Notes: generated by a model not told the origin, from the sequence alone. Counted from the first letter of the stretch, positions 14,826 through 23,232 are shown. The stretch is DNA of 64,000 bases from JASLDZ01 sp965199975 (GCA_965199975.1 OZ241340.1:496001-560000); one strand, 5' to 3'. Numbers and translations: made by a program.

Positions 14826-15629
14826 ATGCCCGACGACAGCCCCGTGAACGCCCGCGCGCGCCGCCTGCAGGTCGACGCCATGGAGCTGGAATGCTTCCCC
14901 GTGGCCGCCCGGCCGCCGGAGATTGTTCCGGGCCGGGCGCAGCGGGGCTGGATGGACCGCTTCTCCCAGCGCCATCCCTACCGCTGCCTGCCGCTGACCG
15001 TGGCCAACACCACCGGCTGGGAGATCCTCTGCCCGATGAGCTTCACCGCCGAGTGGACCGGCGGCCCGCAGGTGGAGGACATCACGCTGAGGTCCGACCG
15101 GCCCCACCCCGACTTCCACGAGTTCGCCAAGAGCCATTTCTCGGGCGGCGTGCTCACCCTGCACCCCGGCTACCTGTTCCGCACCGCGCCGGGGTGGGAC
15201 ATGTGGTGCCAGGGCCCGCCCAACCTGCCCAAGGACGGCATACAGGCGCTGCAGGGGCTGACCGAGACCGACTGGCTGCCCTTTCCCTTCACCATGAACT
15301 GGATTTTCACCCGCCCGGGGCGGGTGCGCTTCGAGAAGGGCGAGCCCTTCTGCTTCATCACCCTCGTGCCGCATCGCGCCATGGATCACGTGCAGCCCGT
15401 CATGCGCGCGCTGAACAGCGACCTCGACCTGCGGGGGCAGTACGACGCGTGGACGCGAATGCGCACCGAGTTCAACAGCCGCCTGGCCAAGCGCGATCCG
15501 GAGACGATCCGCGAGGCCTGGCAGCGCCTCTACTTCAAGGGCGAACTTCCGGAGGAGGCGCCGCAGGCGGGCGCGCCGGTCGATCACATCGCCAAGCGGC
15601 GGCTGAAGGCCCCGCGCCTCGGCCGCTGA
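14826..15629 (+). CDS. DUF6065-family protein, function unknown
   Basis: 267 residues in the DUF6065 family as I recall it. Conserved-looking blocks are CLPLTVANTTGWEILCP, FSGGVLTLHPGYLFRTAPGWDMWCQGPPN and LPFPFTMNWIFTRPGRVRFEKG, then EPFCFITLVPH. It has no signal peptide or membrane segment; many Trp, Phe and Pro suggest a compact soluble domain. The start at 14826 (MPDDSPVNARARR) is chosen because the preceding in-frame codons overlap the previous gene. It begins 13 bases after the L,D-transpeptidase-family gene and is probably cotranscribed with it. No function is assigned. Confidence 0.75.
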   Translation: MPDDSPVNARARRLQVDAMELECFPVAARPPEIVPGRAQRGWMDRFSQRHPYRCLPLTVANTTGWEILCPMSFTAEWTGGPQVEDITLRSDRPHPDFHEFAKSHFSGGVLTLHPGYLFRTAPGWDMWCQGPPNLPKDGIQALQGLTETDWLPFPFTMNWIFTRPGRVRFEKGEPFCFITLVPHRAMDHVQPVMRALNSDLDLRGQYDAWTRMRTEFNSRLAKRDPETIREAWQRLYFKGELPEEAPQAGAPVDHIAKRRLKAPRLGR

Positions 15630-15668
15630 TCAGCAGAGCCGGGCGGGGGGCGCCCGCCCGGTTCCGTC

Positions 15669-16268
15669 TCAACGCTTCGGCTCGGGGTACTGGATGGTCG
15701 GGCGCAGGTGCTCGACCACGCCGCGAGCGGTGAAAGCGCGGCGATCGCCCGCCGGCTTGGGGCCATGGCCCATCAGGATCTCGGACGTGGCGGTGTAGCG
15801 GCTGACCTGCTGCAGATCGACCGAGCCGCCGCCCCAGGGGCCGCCGAAGCCGCCAAAGCCGCCGCCGTACCCGCCGTAGCCGTAGCCCCAGCCGAAGCCA
15901 CGGCGATACAGGCCCCAGCGCGGGCCGAAATAGCCGCCCCAGCCGGCGCCGTAGCCGAAGTCGTCGTCGAAGCCGACGTAATCGCTCTTGCGCTCGGTGT
16001 TGCGGTCCACCGTGGTGAACCAGTCATAGCCTTGCTGGGCCGTCAGTTCGGCCGCGCGGAACAGAAGGTAGCGCTCGACCGTCTGACGCGAGGTCAGGGT
16101 GTTGCCGCTGAAGGTGATCGACCAGCGGTTGGACTCGATCTGCTGATCGGCGTAGCCGCCCGAATGCAGGACGCCGCCCGCGCCGAGGGGCTGGTAGGGC
16201 GTGGCGGTCTCGCAGCCCGCGAGCGCGAGCGCGGCGGCGGCTGCAGCGAAGAGGGCGATGCGCTTCAT
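15669..16268 (-). CDS. CC0125/CC1285-family lipoprotein
   Basis: 199-residue lipoprotein. MKRIALFAAAAAALALAGC has the lipobox LAGC. The mature part holds SGNTLTSRQTVERYLLFRAAELTAQQGYDWF, the family's signature, followed by a low-complexity Gly/Tyr/Trp-rich stretch (about residues 105-150) and the terminal ARGVVEHLRPTI. The Gly-rich region resembles surface or structural linkers. Function unknown; the name comes from Caulobacter homologues. ATG at 16268; the frame six codons upstream is also open. It sits convergent with the DUF6065 gene, with a 39-base gap. Confidence 0.8.
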   Translation of the reverse strand: MKRIALFAAAAAALALAGCETATPYQPLGAGGVLHSGGYADQQIESNRWSITFSGNTLTSRQTVERYLLFRAAELTAQQGYDWFTTVDRNTERKSDYVGFDDDFGYGAGWGGYFGPRWGLYRRGFGWGYGYGGYGGGFGGFGGPWGGGSVDLQQVSRYTATSEILMGHGPKPAGDRRAFTARGVVEHLRPTIQYPEPKR

Positions 16269-16389
16269 GCGCGGGCTCCGGAACAAGGGTCCGTCACGGG
16301 ACGGAACGTAACACCTTCACACGCAAATACGGCGGAGCGGCGTCGCGTTCCACGGCTCCGCTTTTCAGGTCTGTGACACGCTCCGCGAT
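16269..16389. other. Spacer between dnaQ and the lipoprotein gene, with a hairpin
   Basis: 121 bases. A hairpin with the 7-bp stem GCGGAGC (16332-16338) / GCTCCGC (16355-16361) lies in the middle and could end dnaQ transcription. The lipoprotein promoter must be between this hairpin and 16268; I did not recognise one. Confidence 0.35.
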
Positions 16390-17103
16390 CTAGGGCGCGG
16401 CCCCCAGTGCGGCCGTCCACAGCGCGTCGGTCTTGAGCACCTCGCGCAGCCAGTCGCCGTGGCGGGCCCGCTCCTCGGACGTGGACAGGCGCGCGAGCGC
16501 CCGGGGGCGCGGCGCGTAGGCCGGCCGGGCCTCGTCGACGGCGCCCGGGGCGCCGCGGGCGGGGGCGAACTCCAGCCCCCGCTCCTTGCCGCCCTGCAGC
16601 TCGAGATAGACCAGGGCGAGGAGCCGCGTGTCGATCAGGGCGCCGTGCTTCTCGCGCTCGGCCAAGCTGATCTTGTAGCGCTTACACAAGGCGTCGAGCG
16701 AGTTGTACATGCCCGGGAAGCGTGTCTGCGCCAGCTGGTAGGTGCAGCGCCAGCGGCTCTCCGGCAGGGGCGCGCGGGCGGCGCGCTCCAGCTCCATGTT
16801 GATGAAGCCGCGGTCGAAGGCGGCGTTGTGGGCGACGAGCCTGCAGTCGCCCACGTAGTCCAGGAAGCGATCCACCACCTCGGCGTGGTGGAAGCGCGGC
16901 CGCCCCTCGAGCGAGGCGAGGCTGATGCCGTGCACCTTCTCCGCCTCGGGATCGATGGCGCGGTCGGGGTGGATGTAGAGGTGAAGGTGCGAGCCGGTGG
17001 GCAGGAGGTCGTCCACCTCGATGCAGGCCAGCTCGATGACCCGATGGCCCGAGCGCGGGTCGAGCCCGGTGGTCTCGGTGTCGAGGACGATCTCACGCGC
17101 CAT
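16390..17103 (-). CDS. dnaQ: DNA polymerase III epsilon subunit (proofreading exonuclease)
   Basis: 3'-5' exonuclease that proofreads for the replicative polymerase. 237 residues. DEDDh motifs are complete: EIVLDTETTGLDP (Asp/Glu near residue 8), LVAHNAAFDRGFI (Asp) and REKHGALIDTRLLA (His and Asp). The HGISLASL and LDALCKRY blocks are typical. The C-terminal third is the usual less conserved tail that binds the polymerase. Last gene of the row ppsR, maf, aroE, coaE, dnaQ, which runs away from the candidate origin; this order is that of Caulobacter genes following Cori. The next gene there, secB, is not found here. Confidence 0.95.
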   Translation of the reverse strand: MAREIVLDTETTGLDPRSGHRVIELACIEVDDLLPTGSHLHLYIHPDRAIDPEAEKVHGISLASLEGRPRFHHAEVVDRFLDYVGDCRLVAHNAAFDRGFINMELERAARAPLPESRWRCTYQLAQTRFPGMYNSLDALCKRYKISLAEREKHGALIDTRLLALVYLELQGGKERGLEFAPARGAPGAVDEARPAYAPRPRALARLSTSEERARHGDWLREVLKTDALWTAALGAAP

Positions 17104-17134
17104 GTCGCTGGAATGAGTCCGTTCGCCCGCGTCT

Positions 17135-17755
17135 TCAAGGGGGCGGGGCGTCTCGCCGCGGCGCGAAGGCGGGATCGGCGAGGGCGTGGAGCACCGCCGC
17201 CACCTGCCCGCGGGCGGCTTCGAGGCCTCGCCCGGTGTCGATCACGAAGTCGGCGCGCGCACGTTTCTCGGCGTCGGGGAGCTGGCGGGCGAGGATGGCG
17301 TCGAGCCGCTCGGGCGTCATGCGCGGCCGCGCGAGCACGCGCGCGCGCTGCATAGCCGGCGGGCAGGAGGCGACGGCGACCGCGTCCACCTGGCGCTCAC
17401 CGCCTGTCTCGAACAGGAGCGGGATGTCGAGCACGACCACCGGCGCGTCGGCCAGGTCGGCGAAGAACCGCGCGCGGTGGGCGGCGACCAGCGGGTGCAC
17501 GGCCGCCTCCAGCCGCTTCAGCGCCTGCGGATCGGCGGTGACGCGCGCCGCCAGCCGCGCGCGGTCGATCGCCCCGTCGTCGCCGGTGACGCCGGGGAAC
17601 AGCCGCTCCACCTGCGCCACCGCCGCCCCGCCCGCGGCGTAGAGGGCGTGGACGGCGGCGTCCGCGTCGTAGACCGGCGCCCCGGCCTCGGCGAACAGGC
17701 GCGCGGTGGTGGTCTTGCCCATGCCGATCGAGCCGGTGAGGCCCAGCGCGATCAC
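17135..17755 (-). CDS. coaE: Dephospho-CoA kinase
   Basis: Last step of coenzyme A synthesis, phosphorylating the 3'-OH of dephospho-CoA. 206 residues. P-loop GLTGSIGMGKTTT at the start; YDADAAVH, PLVAAHRARFF, VLDIPLLFETGGERQVDAV and the ARPRMTPERLDAILARQLPDAEKRARADFVIDT lid region are all typical. The start is a GTG at 17755 that overlaps the aroE stop (GTGA), so it is translationally coupled to aroE. Confidence 0.95.
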   Translation of the reverse strand: MIALGLTGSIGMGKTTTARLFAEAGAPVYDADAAVHALYAAGGAAVAQVERLFPGVTGDDGAIDRARLAARVTADPQALKRLEAAVHPLVAAHRARFFADLADAPVVVLDIPLLFETGGERQVDAVAVASCPPAMQRARVLARPRMTPERLDAILARQLPDAEKRARADFVIDTGRGLEAARGQVAAVLHALADPAFAPRRDAPPP

Positions 17756-18588
17756 CCCGCCTCGCCCAGCGCATCGAGGCAGAGGGCGCGCACGTCGGTG
17801 TCGGCCGGCGGCTCCTGGCCGTAGAGGGCCGCGAAGCTGGGGCGCGCCTGTGCGATCAGCATGGCGAGCCCGTCGAGCGTCGCCAGGCCGTGCGCCTGCG
17901 CGGTGCGCAGGAAGGCGGTGCGCAACGGCGTGTAGACCATGTCCATCGCCACCGCGCCGGCGCGAAAGCCGCTCCACGGCAGGACGAGCTCGCCACGACC
18001 GCCCAGGCCCGCGGAGGTGGCGTTGATCACCAGCGCGACCCCGTCCACCGCGGCCTGCAGCCGGTCGAAGCCGTAGGCGTGGGCGCCGAAGGCCGCGGCG
18101 AGCGCCTCGGCCCGCTCCACCGTGCGGTTGGCCACGCGCAGCTCCAGCCCCACCCCCGCCAGCGCCGCCGCCGCGCCCCAGGAGGCGCCGCCCGCGCCCA
18201 GCAGCAGCACCGGGCCGTGCAGGGCGTCGGCCTCGCGCAGGGCGGCGATGAGGCCCGCGCCATCGGTGTTGTCGGCCTGCAGCCCCCCGTCGGCGGTGAA
18301 CCGCAAGAGGTTCGCCACCCCGGCCGCGGTCGCCGCCGGCGAGCGGCTGTCGGTCAGGGCGAAGGCGCGCGCCTTGTGCGGCAGCGTCACGTTGAGCCCG
18401 CCCACATTGGAGCCGCGCAGCCCGTCGACGAAGGCGTCGAGGCGCTCGGGCGGCACGGCGAAGGGCGCGTAGAGGCCGTCGATGCCCGCCGCCTTCAGCC
18501 AGGCCCCGTGGATCAGCGGGCTGAGGGAATGATCCACCGGCCAGCCGACCACGCCCCCCACCACCGCCCGCCCCGTGAGCGCCTTCAT
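17752..18588 (-). CDS. aroE: Shikimate dehydrogenase
   Basis: NADPH-dependent reduction of 3-dehydroshikimate in aromatic amino acid synthesis. 278 residues from the ATG at 18588. Substrate site GWPVDHSLSPLIHG (the two Ser) and NVTLPHKARAF (catalytic Lys), then NTDGAGL (Asp), the nucleotide-binding LLGAGGASWGAAAAL, VANRTVERA and NATSAGL, with the terminal GLAMLIAQA. The ATG overlaps the maf stop by 4 bases. Confidence 0.95.
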   Translation of the reverse strand: MKALTGRAVVGGVVGWPVDHSLSPLIHGAWLKAAGIDGLYAPFAVPPERLDAFVDGLRGSNVGGLNVTLPHKARAFALTDSRSPAATAAGVANLLRFTADGGLQADNTDGAGLIAALREADALHGPVLLLGAGGASWGAAAALAGVGLELRVANRTVERAEALAAAFGAHAYGFDRLQAAVDGVALVINATSAGLGGRGELVLPWSGFRAGAVAMDMVYTPLRTAFLRTAQAHGLATLDGLAMLIAQARPSFAALYGQEPPADTDVRALCLDALGEAG

Positions 18589-19178
18589 GCCGACAGCTCT
18601 CCCTCGCGTCGCAGCAGGTCCAGAAGGCCCCACAACGGCAGGCCCATGATCGTCGGCGTGTCGCCCTCCACCGCGGCGAAGAGCTGGGCGCCCAGGCCCT
18701 CGATGCGATAGCCCCCCACGCTTTCCAGCACCACCGCATCCTCGCGGGCGAGATAGGCGTCGAGGAAGGCGTGCGAGAAGGCGCGGACCTGCAGGCGCGC
18801 GCTGCGCACCTCGCGCCAGATCGGCGCCCCTTCGCGCGCCGCGACCACGGCGCTGTGCAGCCGATGGCTGCGGCCGCGCAGGTCCAGGAGCTGCGTGCGG
18901 GCGGCCGCGCGATCGCGCGGCTTGGAGACGAGCGCGCCCTCCAGCTCCAGCGTCTGATCGGCGCCGATCACGAGCCGCCCAGGCGCCGCCTGCGAGACCC
19001 TCACGGCCTTGAGCTCGGCCAGGGCGTCGGCCACTTCGCGGGGGCCAAGCCCCTCGGCCAGGAGACTCGCCTTGGCGGCGTCCTCGTCCACGCCCGGGCG
19101 GCGCACGTCGAACGCCACGCCGGCGTCGGCGAGGAGGCGGGCGCGCGCGGCGCTGCCGCTGGCCAGGATCACGCTCAT
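18585..19178 (-). CDS. maf: Maf-family nucleotide pyrophosphatase
   Basis: Maf/YhdE/YceF-type pyrophosphatase that removes non-canonical nucleotides. 197 residues. The start VILASGSAARARLLADAGV is the family's S-x-S-x-R-x-x-L loop; VIGADQTLELEG, RSHRLHSAVV and YLAREDAVVLESVGGYRIEGLGAQLF follow. The ending PTIMGLPLWGLLDLLRREG is characteristic. ATG at 19178, overlapping the stop of the upstream gene by 4 bases. Confidence 0.9.
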   Translation of the reverse strand: MSVILASGSAARARLLADAGVAFDVRRPGVDEDAAKASLLAEGLGPREVADALAELKAVRVSQAAPGRLVIGADQTLELEGALVSKPRDRAAARTQLLDLRGRSHRLHSAVVAAREGAPIWREVRSARLQVRAFSHAFLDAYLAREDAVVLESVGGYRIEGLGAQLFAAVEGDTPTIMGLPLWGLLDLLRREGELSA

Positions 19179-20095
19179 GCGGGGGAGGTGGAGGTGGAGG
19201 GCGCCAGGCTCGCCCCGCGCCGCTTGTTGAGAAGCGAGACGATCTGGGCGGCGGTCTCCTCCACCGAGCGGCGCGAGACGTCGATCACCGGCCACCCCTC
19301 GCGCTCGAACAGGCGGCGCGCGCGCACGGTCTCCTCGCGCACGGCGTCCACGTCGATATAGCTCGTCTCGCGCTCCTCCTGCAGGGTGAGGAGGCGGTTG
19401 CGTCGGATCTGCACCAGCCGGTCGGGCGAGACGACCAGGCCCACGACAAGCGCGGAGGCGAGCGCGGTCAGCCCTTCTGGCAGCGGCGCGCCGGGCACCA
19501 GCGGCACGTTGGCGGCGCGCACGCCGCGGTTGGCGAGGTAGATGCAGGTCGGCGTCTTGGAGGTGCGGCTCACCCCCACCAGCACCACATCCGCCCGGTC
19601 GAGGTTGCGCGCGCTCTGCCCGTCATCGTGGGCGATGGCGAAGTCCAGCGCATCGATGCGGCCGAAGTAGCTGGCGTCCAGCGTGTGCTGGCCCCCCACC
19701 CGGTCAGTGATCTGGGCGCCGACGTAGCGGCCCATGGCCACGGTGAGCGGATCGAGCGCGGCGATGCAGGGCGTCTCGAGCTCGCGGCAGCCGCGCTCCA
19801 GCTCGGCGCGCAGCTCGCGGTCGACGATGGTGTGCATCACCATGCCGGGCGCGTCCCCCACCTCCTTGAGCACCCGCGCCAGCGCGCGCTGCGAGCGGGT
19901 GAGGGGGTAGTTGTGCTCCAGCGCCACCACGCCCTCGAAGCGCGCGGCGGCGGCCTTGGCCATGGCCGCCAGCGTGTCGCCGGTGGAGTCCGACACCAGG
20001 TGCACGTGCAGGTAGGCCGCCAGCCGCTTGGACCGCGGGGGGGGTGCGGCGGGCGGCCGCTGCGACAGTGCGGCTGAGGACGAAGGGTCGGACAT
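19175..20095 (-). CDS. ppsR: Bifunctional kinase/pyrophosphorylase (PEP synthetase or PPDK regulator, DUF299)
   Basis: ADP-dependent kinase and phosphate-dependent pyrophosphorylase of the DUF299 family, which switches PEP synthase or pyruvate phosphate dikinase on and off. 306 residues. VHLVSDSTGDTL marks the start of the domain at about residue 31; the nucleotide-binding VVLVGVSRTSKTPTCIYLANRG is a clear P-loop-like family signature, and SYIDVDAVREE and WPVIDVSRRSVEETAAQI follow. The first 25 residues are a Ser/Pro-rich extension. ATG at 20095. This is the equivalent of Caulobacter's first numbered gene, next to Cori, and it is divergent from hemE across the candidate origin. Confidence 0.88.
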   Translation of the reverse strand: MSDPSSSAALSQRPPAAPPPRSKRLAAYLHVHLVSDSTGDTLAAMAKAAAARFEGVVALEHNYPLTRSQRALARVLKEVGDAPGMVMHTIVDRELRAELERGCRELETPCIAALDPLTVAMGRYVGAQITDRVGGQHTLDASYFGRIDALDFAIAHDDGQSARNLDRADVVLVGVSRTSKTPTCIYLANRGVRAANVPLVPGAPLPEGLTALASALVVGLVVSPDRLVQIRRNRLLTLQEERETSYIDVDAVREETVRARRLFEREGWPVIDVSRRSVEETAAQIVSLLNKRRGASLAPSTSTSPA

Positions 20096-20533
20096 CTCGG
20101 CGCGGCCTCCGCTCCGCGCTGTGGACGGGCGCGCACACAACGCCCTTTCGCCGCCCGCGCCAAGGCGTGGGCGGGAGAACGCCCGCGGGGGCGCCGTCGT
20201 CCTCCCGCATGTGCAGTCGCGGCTGCGACGCCGCGCCGCGCCGCGCGGGATGCACCACGGCCGTCCCTGCGACATCGGTTCGGCTGACTCCAGGCGCGGC
20301 CTGGCGTTTACGAGTTGTTAACGCTCTCCACAGACATCGCCGCATTCGCGCCTGGAATGTTAAGAAAGTGTGAACGCGCCACGTCGCGCACGGTATGACC
20401 GCCGGGTCGTCCCCGTCGTCCCCGACCTTTCTTCCTTCGTTTCTCGAAGAGTCCTTCTAGAAGAAAAGATAAGGAGAGAGGCCGCAGCCACGGCAGGCTT
20501 GAGCGGGGGGGAGCCGGCGGGCTAAGTCGCCCC
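20096..20533. other. Candidate chromosomal replication origin (Cori-like) between ppsR and hemE
   Basis: 438 bases without a gene. Position is the main evidence: in Caulobacter the origin lies between hemE and the DUF299 gene followed by maf, aroE, coaE and dnaQ, exactly as here. The region has an A+T-richer core with a GTTAAC palindrome (20317-20322), a DnaA-box-like CTCTCCACA (20324-20332, two mismatches to TTATCCACA), a CtrA-like site at 20360-20375 and two GANTC methylation sites (GACTC 20286-20290, GAGTC 20449-20453). An AT- and purine-rich stretch, TCTAGAAGAAAAGATAAGG, at about 20457-20475 could be an unwinding element. Genes on both sides run away from it. The hemE promoters are expected inside it. 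Confidence 0.72.
20360..20375 (+). promoter_or_regulatory. CtrA-type binding site in the origin region
   Basis: TTAAGAAAGTGTGAAC fits TTAA-N7-TTAAC with one mismatch (TGAAC). CtrA sites of this form block initiation at Cori in Caulobacter swarmer cells. A GTTAAC half-site lies 40 bases to the left. Confidence 0.45.
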
Positions 20534-21613
20534 ATGACCTCCGCCGCCCCGGCGAACCCGCCCGTTCCGCCATCGGCGCCTTTGGCCCGGCCCGCGCTCC
20601 TGCGCGTGCTGGCGGGCGAGCGCACCCGGCGGCCCCCCGTGTGGTTCATGCGCCAGGCCGGTCGCTACCTGCCCGAGTACCGCGCGCTGCGGACCACCGC
20701 GCCGGACTTCGTGAGCTTCTGCCTCGACCCGGAGAAGGCGGCCGAGGCGACGCTGCAGCCCATGCGCCGCCTGCCGTATGACGCCGCCATCGTCTTCGCC
20801 GACATCCTGCTCATCCCCAAGGCGCTGGGCCAGGAGGTGCGCTTCGAGGCCGGCGAGGGGCCGCGGCTGGGTGCGCTGCCCGACGTGCGCGCCATGGCCG
20901 ACCTGGCGCAAGGCGCGGGCGCAGCGCTCTCGCAGGTGGGCGAGACGCTGAGCCGGGTGCGGGGCGCCCTGGAGCCCGAGCGCGCGCTGATCGGCTTCGC
21001 CGGCGCTCCGTGGACGGTGGCGACCTACATGCTGCAGGGCCGTGGCGGCGAGCGCGACGCCGCCATCGCCCGCGCCTACGCCGAGCCCGAGGCGATCGAT
21101 GCGCTGCTGGACGTGCTGGTCGAGGCCTCGGCGCACTACCTCCTCATGCAGGCGAAGGCCGGCGCCCAGGCGCTGCAGCTGTTCGAGAGCTGGGCCGAGG
21201 GCCTGGCGGAGGACCTGTTCGACCGGTTGGTCACGGGCCCCCACGTGCGCCTGATCGCCCGCCTGCGCGAACTGGGGTGCGACCTGCCGGTGATCGGCTT
21301 CCCCCGCGGGGCCGGCGCCCTGGTCGAGGGCTACGCCGCCGCCGTCCCCGTGCAGGGGATCGGGTTGGACACCCAGGCGCCCGCGGCGCTGGGCCGGCGG
21401 CTGCAGGCGCAGGGCTTGGCCATCCAGGGCGCGCTCGATCCCATCCTGCTGCGCGCCGGCGGCCAAGCGCTCGACCGGCGGGTGGGCCAGCTGCTGGAGC
21501 AGTGGGGCGAGGGCCCCTACGTCTTCAACCTGGGCCACGGCATATGGCCCGACACGCCGATCCCGCACGTCGAGCGCGTGCTCGCCCGCATCACCGCGGC
21601 GGGTGCGCCGTGA
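20534..21613 (+). CDS. hemE: Uroporphyrinogen decarboxylase
   Basis: Decarboxylates the four acetates of uroporphyrinogen III to give coproporphyrinogen III. 359 residues. The signature WFMRQAGRYLPEYR starts at about residue 37, followed by PYDAAIVFADILLIP, GFAGAPWTVATYMLQG, QLFESWAEGL, PVIGFPRG, GIGLDTQ, QGALDP and the closing FNLGHGIWPDTPIPHV. The first 20 residues are a Pro/Ala-rich extension. First gene of the hemE-hemH-hemJ operon; its stop overlaps the GTG start of hemH. Confidence 0.96.
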   Translation: MTSAAPANPPVPPSAPLARPALLRVLAGERTRRPPVWFMRQAGRYLPEYRALRTTAPDFVSFCLDPEKAAEATLQPMRRLPYDAAIVFADILLIPKALGQEVRFEAGEGPRLGALPDVRAMADLAQGAGAALSQVGETLSRVRGALEPERALIGFAGAPWTVATYMLQGRGGERDAAIARAYAEPEAIDALLDVLVEASAHYLLMQAKAGAQALQLFESWAEGLAEDLFDRLVTGPHVRLIARLRELGCDLPVIGFPRGAGALVEGYAAAVPVQGIGLDTQAPAALGRRLQAQGLAIQGALDPILLRAGGQALDRRVGQLLEQWGEGPYVFNLGHGIWPDTPIPHVERVLARITAAGAP

Positions 21614-22707
21614 GCGATCCCCGCGAGGGCCGCAAGGTCGCGGTGGTGCTGTTCAACCTCGGCGGCCCCGACAGCCTCAAGGCGGTGCGGCCCTTCCTGT
21701 TCAACCTGTTCCGCGACCGGGCCATCATCGGCCTGCCGGCCATCGCGCGCCTGCCCCTGGCGGCGCTGGTCGCCTTCACCCGCAACAAGGAGGCGAGGGG
21801 CAACTACGCCCACATGGGCGGCTCCACGCCCCTGCTGCGCGAGACGCAGGCGCAGGCGCAGGCGCTGGAGGCGGCGCTCGCCGGCGCGGGCCGCCCTGGC
21901 GACGAGGTGAAGGCCTTCATCGCCATGCGCTACTGGACGCCCTTCACCGAGGACGCCGCACGCGAGGTGGCGGCCTGGGGGCCCGACGAGGTCGTGCTCC
22001 TGCCGCTCTACCCGCAATTTTCCACGACCACGACGGCGAGCTCGCTCATGGCCTGGCGGCGCGCCTACAAGGGCCCGGGCCGCTCCCGCACGGTCTGCTG
22101 CTGGCCGACGCTGGACGGCCTGATCCAGGCCCACGCCGACCATCTCGTCGGGGTGTGGGAGGGGGCGGGCAAGCCCGACGGCCTACGCCTGCTGTTTTCG
22201 GCCCACGGTCTGCCGGAACGGGTGATCGAGGCGGGGGACCCCTACCAGTGGCAGGTGGAGCGCACCTGCGCAGCGGTGGTCGACCGGGTGCGCGGGCGGC
22301 TCGGCGGCGAGAGCGGCGTGGTCGATTGGCGCGTCTGCTACCAGAGCCGGGTCGGGCCGCTGAAGTGGATCGGCCCCTCCACCCCCGAGGCGATCGAGAC
22401 GGCCGCCGGCGAGGGCATGGGGGTGATGATCACGCCGATCGCCTTCGTCTCCGAGCATGTGGAGACACTGGTCGAACTCGACCGGGACTATTCCGAGCTG
22501 GCTGAGAGCCTGGACGCCCCGCACTACCTGCGCGTGCCGGCGCTGGGCGTGGCGCAGACCTTCATCGCCGGCTTGGCCGAGATGGTGCATCGTGCGCTGC
22601 GCCGAGACGACGACGTGGAGAGCGACAGCGAAGTGCGCATTTGCCCCGCCGAGTTCGGCCGCTGCCCTGCCCGCTTCGGCCAAAAGTCGGCCCAGGCGAG
22701 GGTGTGA
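21610..22707 (+). CDS. hemH: Ferrochelatase
   Basis: Inserts ferrous iron into protoporphyrin IX. 365 residues from a GTG at 21610 that overlaps the hemE stop. VVLFNLGGPDSL, VRPFLFNLFRDRAII, YAHMGGSTPL, MRYWTPFTE, LYPQFSTTTTAS, FSAHGLPERV (catalytic His) and FVSEHVETLVELD (catalytic Glu) are all present. The last 20 residues contain two Cys (ICPAEFGRC, about 345 and 352) and there is a vicinal pair at about 163-164. In Caulobacter ferrochelatase a [2Fe-2S] cluster is held by one internal and three C-terminal Cys, so a cluster is possible here. Coupled to hemJ by TGATG. Confidence 0.95.
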   Translation: MSDPREGRKVAVVLFNLGGPDSLKAVRPFLFNLFRDRAIIGLPAIARLPLAALVAFTRNKEARGNYAHMGGSTPLLRETQAQAQALEAALAGAGRPGDEVKAFIAMRYWTPFTEDAAREVAAWGPDEVVLLPLYPQFSTTTTASSLMAWRRAYKGPGRSRTVCCWPTLDGLIQAHADHLVGVWEGAGKPDGLRLLFSAHGLPERVIEAGDPYQWQVERTCAAVVDRVRGRLGGESGVVDWRVCYQSRVGPLKWIGPSTPEAIETAAGEGMGVMITPIAFVSEHVETLVELDRDYSELAESLDAPHYLRVPALGVAQTFIAGLAEMVHRALRRDDDVESDSEVRICPAEFGRCPARFGQKSAQARV

Positions 22708-23171
22708 TGGGCGATCCTTACGACTGGTTGCGGGGGCTGCACATCCTGGCGGTGATAGCCTGGATGGCGGGCCTGCTCTACTTGCCGCGGCTCTACGTCT
22801 ATCACTTCCGCACTGCGCCAGGCTCCGAGACGGATGCGACCTTCCAGGTGATGGAGCGCCGGCTGCTGCGTGGGATCATGAACCCGGCGATGATCGTGAC
22901 GTGGGCGTTCGGCCTGACCTTGATCTGGTACGACTCGACCTACCGCTTCGGCAGCGCCGCCAAGTTCCTCGGCCAGCCGTGGATGAGCGCCAAGCTGACG
23001 GCGGTCGTGCTGCTGACGGCCTTCCACATGTACCTAGCGGTCGCGCGCAAGCGCTTCGCCGCGGGGAGCTACCCCCGCACCGAACGCTTCTGGCGCTTCG
23101 CCAACGAGGTTCCGGCGGTGCTGGCGGTGGTCGCCGTGTTGGCGGTGACGACGGAGTTCATGAGCCGCTAG
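22707..23171 (+). CDS. hemJ: Protoporphyrinogen IX oxidase HemJ
   Basis: Membrane-bound oxidase for the penultimate step of haem synthesis. 154 residues and four hydrophobic helices. YDWLRGLHILAVIAWMAGLLYLPRL has the conserved His and the WMAG-LYLPRL signature; MERRLLRGIMNPAMIVTWAFGL and PWMSAKLTAVVLLTAFHMYLA (conserved Lys and His) follow, and the sequence ends NEVPAVLAVVAVLAVTT as in the family. The ATG at 22707 shares a base with the hemH stop. With hemE and hemH it gives three consecutive activities of late haem synthesis. Confidence 0.92.
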   Translation: MGDPYDWLRGLHILAVIAWMAGLLYLPRLYVYHFRTAPGSETDATFQVMERRLLRGIMNPAMIVTWAFGLTLIWYDSTYRFGSAAKFLGQPWMSAKLTAVVLLTAFHMYLAVARKRFAAGSYPRTERFWRFANEVPAVLAVVAVLAVTTEFMSR

Positions 23172-23183
23172 GAGCTGTACAAT

Positions 23184-23219
23184 CTCCGAGGTCCCCGGCG
23201 AACACCGGGGTCCTCGGAG
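23184..23219. terminator. Bidirectional hairpin between hemJ and the M13 peptidase gene
   Basis: 15-bp stem CTCCGAGGTCCCCGG / CCGGGGTCCTCGGAG with one mismatch and a 6-base loop, in the 61-base gap between two convergent genes. Probably ends transcription from both sides. Confidence 0.7.
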
Positions 23220-23232
23220 CGGAAAGATCAGC

